This document shows positions 24,671-32,853 of a stretch of 64,000 nucleotides of DNA, one piece after another (within the stretch, counting starts at the first letter, position 1; each line of letters starts with the position of its first letter). The DNA comes from Pseudomonas purpurea (GTDB lineage: Bacteria; Pseudomonadota; Gammaproteobacteria; Pseudomonadales; Pseudomonadaceae): NCBI RefSeq assembly GCF_039908635.1, contig NZ_CP150918.1:1488001-1552000 (forward strand), written 5' to 3'. The notes beneath the pieces were generated by a model, which saw only the letters and a program-made list of their open reading frames with translations, was not told the DNA's origin and did not search any database. A program made the position numbers and the translations under genes.

Positions 24671-26146
24671 TCAGCTCGCGAGTGCCTTGGACGCCAGCCA
24701 GAACAGGCCGGCCGACAGGCCCACGGTTGCCGGCAGGGTCAGGACCCAGGCCAGCAGGATGGTTTTCACGGTGCCGCCTTGCAGGCCGCTTTTGTTGGCG
24801 ACCATGGTCCCGGCCACGCCCGAAGACAGGACGTGGGTGGTCGACACCGGCAGGCTGAAGATGTTCGCCAGGCCGATCATGCACGCGGTGGTGATCTGCG
24901 CCGACATGCCCTGAGCGTAGGTCATGCCCTGCTTGCCGATCTTCTCGCCGATGGTCAGCACCACACGTTTCCAGCCCACCATGGTGCCCAGGCCCAAGGC
25001 CAGGGCAACTGCCAGAATCACCCAGAACGGCGCGTATTCAGTGGTGGCGGTCAGGTCTTTGCGCAGCTTGTCCAGGTCCGCCTTTTCACGCGGCGCGAGG
25101 CCAGGCAACTTGCCGACTTTCTTCGCGGTGTCGTCCAGGCAGAGCAGGTAACGACGCACTTCGATGCGGTTGTCCGACGACAGCGAATGGTAGTCCGATA
25201 CGCCTTTGAGAGTGCCCAACAGTGCCTTTATGGTCGGCTCGGTCTGTTGCGGATTGCAGCGGAATTTCTCCGGCAAGTCGTCTTCGACACTTTTACCCAA
25301 GGCAAGGAACTCGCCCAGGGTCTCGTTATTGCGCTGATAGAACTGGCTCAGGTGCAAGGTCGCATCGCGAGTACGTTCGATCTGATAGGTGGTGCTGTTC
25401 AGGTCGAGCACGAACTGCGCCGGCACAATACCAATCAACACCAGCATGATCAGGCCGATGCCTTTCTGGCCATCGTTGGAGCCGTGAACAAAGCTCACCG
25501 CCATCGCCGAGATCACCAGAACCAGACGGTTCCAGAACGGCGGGTGCTTTTTGTCATCAAGCTTGCGGCGCTGGTCCGGGGTCTTGTGCATCTTGGACAG
25601 TGGACGCCACCATTTAAGGCCAATCAACACCAACGCTGCCACGAGGAAACCGGCCATTGGCGAGAACACCAGGGAGGCACCGATATCGATCGCTTTCTGC
25701 CAGTTCACACCATCGGCCAACGGAATATCGTTGATCAGGGCATTCGCCAGGCCTACACCGAGGATCGAACCGATCAGGGTGTGCGAGCTCGACGCCGGGA
25801 TACCGAAGTACCAAGTGCCCAGGTTCCAGGTGATTGCCGCGGCGAGCAGCGAGAACACCATGGCCAACCCGTGGCCGGTGTTCACGTTGATCAGCAGCTC
25901 TACCGGCAGCAGGTGGACGATGGCATACGCCACGCCAACGCCGCCCAGCAACACGCCGAGGAAGTTGAACACACCGGAAAAGAACACGGCCAGATGAGGC
26001 GGCATGGCTTTGGTGTAGATAACAGTGGCAACCGCGTTAGCGGTGTCATGAAAGCCGTTGATGAACTCGAAGGCGAGGACAAAGGCCAGGGCGAGCAAGA
26101 GGCTCACAAGCACCCAAGCATCCAGTCCGCTGAATAAATCGATCAT
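24671..26146 (-). CDS. Inorganic phosphate transporter, Pit family (491 aa)
   Basis: Low-affinity phosphate permease of the PiT family, driven by proton symport of metal-phosphate. Both PiT signature repeats are present: FEFINGFHDTANAVATVIYT near residue 27, and the second GMSAQITTACMIGLANIFSL with VSTTHVLSSGVAGTMVA near residue 425. About ten predicted helices surround a central hydrophilic region (residues 240-355, ERTRDATLHLSQFYQRN). It is monocistronic with its own terminator. This is similar to E. coli PitA in architecture; no Pho-box was searched. Confidence 0.9.
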   Translation of the reverse strand: MIDLFSGLDAWVLVSLLLALAFVLAFEFINGFHDTANAVATVIYTKAMPPHLAVFFSGVFNFLGVLLGGVGVAYAIVHLLPVELLINVNTGHGLAMVFSLLAAAITWNLGTWYFGIPASSSHTLIGSILGVGLANALINDIPLADGVNWQKAIDIGASLVFSPMAGFLVAALVLIGLKWWRPLSKMHKTPDQRRKLDDKKHPPFWNRLVLVISAMAVSFVHGSNDGQKGIGLIMLVLIGIVPAQFVLDLNSTTYQIERTRDATLHLSQFYQRNNETLGEFLALGKSVEDDLPEKFRCNPQQTEPTIKALLGTLKGVSDYHSLSSDNRIEVRRYLLCLDDTAKKVGKLPGLAPREKADLDKLRKDLTATTEYAPFWVILAVALALGLGTMVGWKRVVLTIGEKIGKQGMTYAQGMSAQITTACMIGLANIFSLPVSTTHVLSSGVAGTMVANKSGLQGGTVKTILLAWVLTLPATVGLSAGLFWLASKALAS

Positions 26147-26521
26147 GAAGGTTTTCTGACCCGGTCATAAGGGGGCGCGATTATGCCAGAAAAGACTGGT
26201 AATCGATGCACTAGCTGCTCATCGGTAACATTCTTCAACGATTTAGTTTGGAGTAACACCCAAAGCCCCAGGATGGCGCTTGGTTTTACAACTCATTGAT
26301 TTTGCTGGAGGTCTGCCCGTAGGGCGCGTACCTGGCGGTGTCAGCGGAGGCCTGAAACCGGCGTGCGAAATATCTGAAAGCAGGGCCAGTCATAAGCCAG
26401 ATGCCTCATCCGTTCGGGTTGAGGTGGCAGCCGCCCGCTCATGGCGGGCGCGATATGGAGCAGTGATCCAGTCAGCGTGTTGCCAACAGGATACCGGCCC
26501 TTGGAACTCAAGCCGCGGCGA
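26147..26521. other. Intergenic region upstream of the Pit gene
   Basis: A 375-bp region with an inverted repeat at about 26434-26450 (GCCCGC/GCGGGC around TCATG) but no T-run. Possible open frames here lack recognisable coding signal. It must hold the Pit promoter. Confidence 0.4.
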
Positions 26522-26722
26522 TCATGGCTCTTCGGCTTTGAGTTCCTTTTCCATCTTTTGCAGTTCCTGGGTAAAAGCCTGATCGAGAATGCTGGCGCGT
26601 TTACGCCACGGTTTGCGTTCCGGTTCGGGCTGAGCGGCGTAGGTGGTGACTTCCCCGCCGTAAACATCCTTGTAACGTTGTTCCTGGCGCTCAAGTTCCG
26701 CGCGCAGTTCGTCTTTCGTCAC
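26522..26722 (-). CDS. Small conserved hypothetical protein (66 aa), probable GTG start
   Basis: A charged helical protein ([20 protein letters not shown], then [20 protein letters not shown], then [20 protein letters not shown]) without signal or membrane segments. The GTG at 26722, reading [11 protein letters not shown], is chosen because the 17 upstream codons look non-coding and an AGGT stretch lies 6 bases before it. If the upstream ATG is used the protein is 83 aa. Function unknown. Confidence 0.55.
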   Translation of the reverse strand: MTKDELRAELERQEQRYKDVYGGEVTTYAAQPEPERKPWRKRASILDQAFTQELQKMEKELKAEEP

Positions 26723-26773
26723 AGTGCTACCTAATTGAGTTGAGATAAATTCTGGTGATACACACTGCAACAA

Positions 26774-27847
26774 GCGTGTTCACCGCGCCGACAAGACACT
26801 TGCCCGTGTTGCGGTATACAGCGTCCTTGTTGCAGGTGGCCACGGCACCAGAGAAGAGCAGTCGACGTAGCATCAGTTATAGTTTGGCGAGCGCATCTAA
26901 AGCGTCATGAAATGGGCGCCAGGCGCTTGCCACAGGAAGCATCGATGGACCGTCGTGCTGCCTGAGTGATTGGATCCGATAGTCATGAAAAACGTGACCC
27001 TCACTGAGGTGCATTATAGCGGCCGATCCGAATAAGACTATCTCGAAGAAGTTAAATGTGGTTCACGTTGTGTGATCGTTTTGTTACACCCAAATTTTTC
27101 CCGCGCTGACACTCTTCACGCAGACCGTTTCTGTCGGTCTTTGCGATGCCACTAAGGCACACACATTAAATGGACAAGGCGCGAATAAAAGGAAGAGTAA
27201 GCAAACTTGCTGTTCCTGATAATGAAGGAAAAATACCAAACGGGTCGAAAGGGAAACCGGTTAACGGCCCAAGGCTAGTGCGGGGCACTGTAGGGCGATG
27301 GTCAATTGAATGCGAATACCGGTCGACGGTTCGATAATCGCTCAATCCTCACGGTCGGTCGCGTGTGCAGCCATTGCGCAGCCGCTTGTAACAACCGCCG
27401 ATCTCTGTGGGAAAGGGCCTGACGCGTCCGGCCAAGTGCTGGCGGCCCTGAATGTCAGCATCCACGCCGGACGAGTCCGTCGGGGCGAGCTGGAAAAGCG
27501 TTTTTTGCCCGTCGTGCTGAGTGCCAGCCGTGACCTTGAGTACCCAGTTATTTGCGTAAGCCATTCGATAATCGCACAAAGTTGCATTTATGGAATTGAC
27601 GCTGTTTCCCTTGCCTCATTAATGTCGCGGCAGCGTTAGCCGAGCTGCTCATGATCTGACAGCGTTCGGCTGGTACCCCCAGTCATCATGAAGAGACCAG
27701 TCCCCATGCCGATGCTCTGCACCTGCAGCTGTCCCGTGTGACGGCGTTGCGGACCCTGGACCAACTGATCCGGGCACGATCTCTTTTATGACATGGCGGG
27801 TACTTGCCAGCCTCTGTTTGTCTGCGTTTATTGCATGGAATAAAAAA
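26774..27847. other. Gene-poor region of about 1.07 kb
   Basis: No convincing gene is seen on either strand. AT-rich stretches occur near 27040-27240 (ATTAAATGGACAAGG, AATAAAAGGAAGAG). A frame at 27310-27639 (+) and opposing frames at 27342-27587 and 27349-27579 (-) have no recognisable domain or ribosome-binding site. An unplaced piece at 27700-27780 might be the relic of a regulator upstream of pcaK, but I could not identify it. The region looks like a decayed or regulatory segment. Confidence 0.4.
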
Positions 27848-29195
27848 ATGAACCAGCCTCAATCCGCTGTGGGGAATTGCCTTGATGTGCAGTCCTTCAT
27901 CAATGACCAACCACTGTCACGCTACCAATGGCGAGTGGTGATCCTGTGTTTTCTGATTGTTTTCCTTGATGGTCTGGACACGGCGGCCATGGGGTTCATC
28001 GCGCCGGCCCTTGTCCCTGGACTGGGGCATAGAACGCGCCAGCCTGGGCCCGGTGATGAGTGCCGCGCTGATCGGCATGGTGTTCGGTGCTCTGGGTTCA
28101 GGGCCGTTGGCCGACCGCTTCGGGCGAAAAGTCGTACTGGTGGGCGCCGTGCTGTTGTTCGGTGCGTTCAGCCTGGCTTCGGCGTACAGCACCAATGTCG
28201 ACCAATTACTGGTGCTGCGTTTCCTCACCGGCCTGGGCCTGGGCGCCGGCATGCCGAACGCCACCACGTTGCTGTCCGAATACACCCCGGAGCGCCACAA
28301 GTCGCTGTTGGTGACCAGCATGTTTTGCGGCTTCAACCTGGGCATGGCCGGTGGTGGTTTCATTTCGGCCACGCTGATCCCGGCGTTCGGCTGGCACAGC
28401 CTGTTGCTGATCGGCGGGGTTCTGCCGTTGATCCTCGCGGTGGTGTTGTTGTTTTGGCTGCCGGAGTCGGCGCGGTATCTGGTGGTGCGCAATCGGGGCA
28501 CGGACAAGGTGCGTCAGGTGTTAGCGCCGATTGACCCGATCACGGTCGCCCGGGCGTCGAGCTTCAGTGTGCCGGAGCAGAAAACCGTCAAGGCCCGTAA
28601 TGTGTTCGCAGTGATCTTCTGCGGGACCTACAGCACCGGCACACTGTTGTTGTGGCTCACTTACTTCATGGGCCTGGTGATCGTGTACCTGCTGACCAGT
28701 TGGTTGCCGACGCTGATGCGTGACAGTGGCGCGAGCATGGAGCAGGCCGCGTTCATTGGCGCGCTGTTCCAGTTCGGAGGGGTGTTGAGTGCGGTCGCCG
28801 TGGGCTGGGCGATGGATCGGTTCAATCCGCACAAAGTGATCGGCATTTTCTATCTGTTGGCCGGGGTGTTTGCCTACGCGGTGGGGCAGAGCCTGGGGAA
28901 CATGACGTTGTTGGCGACCCTGGTGCTGGTCGCCGGGATGTGCGTCAACGGTGCGCAATCGGCGATGCCCTCCCTGGCGGCGCGTTTTTACCCGACCCAG
29001 GCCCGCGCCACCGGGGTTTCGTGGATGTTGGGGATGGGCCGTTTCGGCGCAATTCTCGGCGCGTGGATGGGCGCCACGTTGCTGGGTCTTGGCTGGAACT
29101 TCGAGCAGGTGCTCACAGCACTGGTGATTCCGGCGGCCCTGGCCACCACGGCCGTGCTGATCAAGGGCATGGTCAGTCATGCGGATGCGACCTGA
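27848..29195 (+). pseudogene. pcaK: 4-hydroxybenzoate/aromatic acid MFS transporter PcaK, frameshifted
   Basis: The protein matches the aromatic-acid:H+ symporter PcaK throughout: MNQPQSAVGNCLDVQSFIND at the start, LIVFLDGLDTAAMGFIAPAL in helix 1, then in a second frame RASLGPVMSAALIGMVFG, GPLADRFGRK and the C-terminus MVSHADAT. Twelve helices and family length (about 448 aa) result if one base is removed. The break lies in the first periplasmic loop: dropping one T from CCCTTGTCC at 28008-28015 gives ALSLDWGIERASLG, matching the family's ALSQ(D/E)WGIDRASLG. The extra base directly follows a GGCC tetramer at 28006-28009. PcaK imports 4-hydroxybenzoate and protocatechuate for the beta-ketoadipate pathway; no pca genes are adjacent. 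Confidence 0.85.
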
Positions 29196-29231
29196 AGCCA
29201 GGCTTCAGATTGCCTGGCGATTTCAGGGGCC

Positions 29232-30132
29232 TCAATGCGAGTCGCTGTCCCAGATCCAGTTCCACACGCCAGGCAACCGGACCGGTTGGGAGGCATCGCG
29301 AACAGTGCGGGCCATGGCGGCGGTCAGCAGGGCTGATTGATCGTCGTAAAACGGTTTGGCGGCGGTGGTCAGGCCTGTCTCGCGTGCGCTGTCGAGCAGG
29401 ATTTGCAGGTATTCCTGCATGTGCCGGGCGGTGTAGCGATTGAGGTCGTGAAAGGTCACGACGATGGGAATCACGTTATCCACTGTCGGCAGTTCTCCTG
29501 CGACGATACGTTCGCGTACTTCGGACAGTTGCCGCACCAGGTTGGAACGCCGGCGGGGGCTGGCCGTGATTCCCCACACCTTGCCGTCATTGGCGCTCAG
29601 GTCGGTCAGCAATACGTGCAAGCCATGTTGCTGATACGCCGCGAAGGTGCGTTTGTCGTAGTTCCAGAAGGGTGGGCGCACCAATACCGGTGCACTGCCG
29701 GTGATCGAGGCAATGTCTGCGCTGCCTTGGGTGAGTGACCGTTCAAGTTCTTCGGGGGACAGCGAGCGGTGGTTGGTGTGCCACGGCGTGGCGGTGTGGA
29801 AGCCCAGCAGATGGCCCGCCGCGTTTTCGCGCTGCATGGTTTTGCGGCCTCGTTCGCTGCCGCCGGCCCCGCGGCGCTTGGGTCTGCACGAAGAACACCG
29901 CCTTGATGCCCGGTTGCATCGGGTTGCTGGCCAGCACAGCAAGAATTGCCCGCGTTGGATTGGCATACCCGGACGCGCTCGGCCCGTCGTCGAAGGTCAG
30001 CAGAAAGCGGATCGGCGGCGATGAGCGCAGCAGATTGACAGTGTGCGGCGTCAGGGGAATCGGCGGGCCGATACAGCCACTAAGGCTGACCGTCAGCGTG
30101 AGGGCCAATAAAAAAGCGGCGATCAGTTTCAT
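29232..30132 (-). pseudogene. Polysaccharide deacetylase family lipoprotein (NodB homology), frameshifted
   Basis: Two overlapping frames make one protein of about 299 residues. The start (MKLIAAFLLALTLTVSLSGC, lipobox LSGC near residue 20) predicts outer- or inner-membrane anchoring. The NodB domain follows with RFLLTFDDGPSASGY (metal-binding Asp-Asp), then, in the second frame, LGFHTATPWHTNHRSLS (equivalent of the HxxxH metal ligands), VRPPFWNYDKRT and IVVTFHDLNRYT. The break is at 29865-29870, where one extra base expands GGCCC to GGCCCC; removing it reads QAPRAGGSERGRK. Family members remove acetyl groups from N-acetylglucosamine polymers. Confidence 0.82.
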
Positions 30133-30799
30133 CTGTTTGACGTGGCCCACGACTGCTCAGGATGGGCGCAGGCGTGCGGCGCGTGGTCATTGACCACACC
30201 GCACGTCCATTGCTCCCGGGGATATGTCCATAGGAACGTTGCGCCGGTAAACGGTTCAGGGAGCAGCGGGTTATTCGTCGGATCGGCACCGGCTGATCGG
30301 GTAACGGATGATCAGGGGATTTTCGTCAAACCTCTTGCTATTGGCCTTTGCAGGTGCGGCGGATCGGTCGGGGTATTCAATGCGATGAACGGAGTGACAG
30401 GGGATTAACCAACACTGATCAGGTATCGATTCAATCGCCGGTACAGGCGCATTTCCAATTAAAACGCGAAGTTATCGGGGGCGATGCAGGTGTGCCTGAT
30501 GGGTGTTCTATTTATGACGTTTACAATTAATTGTTTATTGTTTGCAGGAAGTGTTTATTACGTTGGTGCACGAGCTCTCTTTCAGGTTTAACGGTTGTGA
30601 AAGGTCTATCAATTATTATGGATTTAATTTAAGAATCGGCATTATCGATTATCGTGAAACGGTTTAAGGGAAGCCTTTGCTATGGCTGGAAAAGCAAAGA
30701 GGCGTTGCTATATTCAACACTCTCAGGGCGGGCAAGGAACGCTTCATGTCACGTCAGGGGTTTTGTTTTCGTCATGCCGAAATAACAAGGAGAAGTGCG
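30133..30799. other. AT-rich leader region of the RiPP cluster
   Basis: A 667-bp gap. Its right half (30490-30800) is clearly AT-rich relative to the window (GTTTACAATTAATTGTTTAT). A weak sigma70-like promoter can be drawn with TGGAAA (30687-30692) and TATATT (30709-30714), spacing 16. The ribosome-binding sequence AAGGAGA (30790-30796) precedes the precursor ATG. No gene is recognised in the region. Confidence 0.45.
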
Positions 30800-31072
30800 A
30801 TGAGTGCTAATGGTAATAGAGTCAATCAGGAACGCTTGGCTTCGGTTCTCGGACGTGCGGTGCTGGATGAGAAATTTGCCAGCGACCTTCATAAAGATCC
30901 GGCCGGCACTGCTAAAGGTATTGGTGTGCATTTAAGCACTGACGAGATTGCGGCGGTTAAAGGTCTCGATGCTGCAAAACTGACGGCGGCTTCTTCCGGT
31001 ATTCGAAGCAACCTGGGTATTCGCGCGGTGTTTGATACACAGAACCAGCAGCAACAGGCACGTATGGACTAA
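30800..31072 (+). CDS. RiPP precursor peptide with NHLP/Os1348-type leader (90 aa)
   Basis: The N-terminal 60 residues follow the nitrile-hydratase-like leader-peptide pattern: ERLASVLGRAVLDEKFASDL (11-30), HKDPAGTAKGIGVHLSTDEI (31-50) and AVKGLDAAKLTAASS (52-66). The candidate core is the C-terminal 24 residues (67-90) with GIRSNLGIRAVFDTQN then QQQQARMD. It has no Cys, three Asp/Asn that could be hydroxylated, a repeated GIR and a C-terminal Asp90. ATG at 30800 follows AAGGAGA at ideal spacing; longer upstream frames are non-coding. It is the first gene of a four-gene cluster with three modification enzymes. The family role is recognised by pattern, the product is unknown. Confidence 0.85.
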   Translation: MSANGNRVNQERLASVLGRAVLDEKFASDLHKDPAGTAKGIGVHLSTDEIAAVKGLDAAKLTAASSGIRSNLGIRAVFDTQNQQQQARMD

Positions 31073-31122
31073 GGGTCGGTGATGCCGTTTGGCGTACCAC
31101 GGAAGGCGGGTTGATTTCTGCG

Positions 31123-31158
31123 GTGCGTCGAATGGCCCGGTTCAGTGCCATGACGCAC
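31123..31158 (+). promoter_or_regulatory. Stem-loop between the RiPP precursor and its modification genes
   Basis: Arms GTGCGTC (31123-31129) and GACGCAC (31152-31158), with an inner TGGC/GCCA pairing and no T-run, lie in the 113-bp gap between precursor and acetyltransferase. Such intercistronic hairpins often stabilise the upstream message so that the precursor exceeds the enzymes. This role is an inference. Confidence 0.5.
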
Positions 31159-31185
31159 AGTGGTCGATCACGGAGTGAATGACGG

Positions 31186-31662
31186 ATGTCTGTCACCTTG
31201 GCTCCAATGGATAACGCGGACTTTGTTGCGTTCGCCCCAAGAGCCGTTGCCGAGTATGGCGACGGCATGGTGACGGCGGGCGAATGGGCGCAGGAGGAGG
31301 CCTCGCAAAAGGCCCGGAATGTCTTTGAACAATTACTGCCGCAAGGGCGATTGACCGAAAACAATCAACTCTGGGTGATCAAGGATCAAACGCACCGTGT
31401 GGGTGAGTTGTGGGTCGCGCAGCGACACGTTGCTGCCAGGAAGATCGCCTTCATTCTGGATATTTACATTGACCCCGAGGCGCGTCGCCAGGGGTATGCC
31501 AAACAGTCCTTGCTGGCCGTCGAGTCATGGGCGCGGCAGTCAGGGTGCGAGGAAGTACGGTTGCATGTCTTTGGTCGCAACGGTGCGGCTCGTCGTCTTT
31601 ATGAACAATCAGGTTATGGGGTCGCCAGTCTGACGATGGCGAAGCCGTTGCCGCCAACCTAA
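31186..31662 (+). CDS. GNAT-family N-acetyltransferase in the RiPP cluster (158 aa)
   Basis: The acetyl-CoA pyrophosphate-binding motif of GNAT enzymes is present as RRQGYAKQSL (residues about 102-111) after the strand IAFILDIYIDPEA, with the C-terminal helix-strand GRNGAARRLYEQSGYGVASL. The N-terminal 60 residues are typical of GNATs but lack a recognisable substrate-specificity signature. Context, with a precursor upstream and two oxidative enzymes downstream and 15-bp gaps, makes acetylation of the peptide or of its N-terminus, or self-protection against the product, the likeliest roles. Whether it modifies the peptide is not shown by the sequence. Confidence 0.85.
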   Translation: MSVTLAPMDNADFVAFAPRAVAEYGDGMVTAGEWAQEEASQKARNVFEQLLPQGRLTENNQLWVIKDQTHRVGELWVAQRHVAARKIAFILDIYIDPEARRQGYAKQSLLAVESWARQSGCEEVRLHVFGRNGAARRLYEQSGYGVASLTMAKPLPPT

Positions 31663-31677
31663 GGGAAGGTTGAGAAC

Positions 31678-32838
31678 ATGGATATCGGGAGCAGTGGTCA
31701 GCGTGAGCTTACCGTCGACGAGTTGTTTCAGGGCACGACCTTTCTGCCGGATTCGGAGCCCTCACGATTTGAAGCATTGCTGGAGCGAGTCAGTCGAAAT
31801 CGCTACACGTGCTTTGCTGCGCTGTACACCGAACTTTTTCAAATGTTTAAAGACGCCCCGCATTTGGCGGAGTTCTTTGAACAGGCCTTTAACCTTATTG
31901 TGCCGCCGACTCGTGAACAGCGTTTGATTATCAATGATCCGGTATTTCAAATATGGAACCTGTTGGCGTCCCATCATGCGAACCAGGTGATAACGAACAA
32001 GGCTACGAATACTAAAGAGCTGGAAAAAATGCTCGTCGAGTTTCCAGAGATGTTGGCGCGTGTGAAAACTCCAGACACGGCGCGGCTGAATGAGTATTGC
32101 CCGCCGGTGTATCGGTTCAATGTCGACCCGCTGTTGGCGATAGCCGCGCCTCCCAGTTATGAGTTTCCGAAAGATGAGGCCACCCGCAAACAGTTGGAGC
32201 GAAACGGTTATTCCGTGAATTTCTTTTGCGATGTCATGAATATTGCCTTGTTGCGAATAGAACATAGCTGGCCGGCCTGCCATGAGCAGTTCAGACGGCT
32301 GGTCAAGTCGGTGTGTTATTTGCCCGATGGTTCATTTCGCAGCTGTTCGGCTTCGCGCTTCACCGGGATCATTCTGTTATCGAGCCGGGATGATTCGATA
32401 CTCGATATGGAAGAGTCACTGGTGCATGAGGCCACTCATCAACTGCTCTATCACATTGTCGAAGTGTGCCCGGTGATTAACGAAGACGCCTCGCGTGAGG
32501 CGATCTGCACTTTGCCGTGGTCGGGGCAGAAACGTGATGTGTATGGCTATTTCCATGCGTTTTTCGTGTATGTCGCCTTGGTCAAGTACCTGGGGCGGGT
32601 TCGCTCGCGCTCGTCCCGCGAACTGCAACGGGCGCAAAACCGTCTGGTGTTCATCCTGCAAGGCTTGATCAAGGCGTTGCCGGACTTTGAGGGCAGCACG
32701 GATTTCACGCCTCAGGGGCGCCAGCTTCTGGAAAACCTGATCAAGGAGGTCAGGGTTCTGGAAAGCCAGTACGCCGGGCTGTTGGCGATATCGGGGAGGG
32801 CGACTGGGCCGGAGCGCTTGCTGGGTTTGACCGCTTGA
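31678..32838 (+). CDS. HExxH-motif peptide-modification protein (386 aa)
   Basis: The sequence contains HEATH (residues 250-254, in SLVHEATHQLLYHIVEV), with a candidate third ligand His293 in GYFHAFFVYVAL. This arrangement matches the HExxH family found beside RiPP precursors. Some members are now regarded as iron- and 2-oxoglutarate-dependent peptide beta-hydroxylases rather than proteases; that assignment is family-based inference. There is no signal peptide or membrane segment, so it acts in the cytoplasm. The N-terminal 230 residues resemble other RiPP-cluster proteins only in general helical character. It sits 15 bp after the GNAT gene and 15 bp before the MNIO-SagB gene. Confidence 0.82.
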   Translation: MDIGSSGQRELTVDELFQGTTFLPDSEPSRFEALLERVSRNRYTCFAALYTELFQMFKDAPHLAEFFEQAFNLIVPPTREQRLIINDPVFQIWNLLASHHANQVITNKATNTKELEKMLVEFPEMLARVKTPDTARLNEYCPPVYRFNVDPLLAIAAPPSYEFPKDEATRKQLERNGYSVNFFCDVMNIALLRIEHSWPACHEQFRRLVKSVCYLPDGSFRSCSASRFTGIILLSSRDDSILDMEESLVHEATHQLLYHIVEVCPVINEDASREAICTLPWSGQKRDVYGYFHAFFVYVALVKYLGRVRSRSSRELQRAQNRLVFILQGLIKALPDFEGSTDFTPQGRQLLENLIKEVRVLESQYAGLLAISGRATGPERLLGLTA

Positions 32839-32853
32839 GCCTGGGAGGCGGGC

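Noticed and set aside
27310..27639. Possible 109-aa gene in the gene-poor region
   Set aside because: No recognisable domain or ribosome-binding site, and two opposing frames are equally open. Kept only as part of the region note.
28006..28020. pcaK frameshift explained by an extra G in CCTGGACTGG
   Set aside because: This reads ALVPDWGIERAS, a poorer match to the family than ALSLDWGIERAS, which results from removing one T beside the GGCC site.
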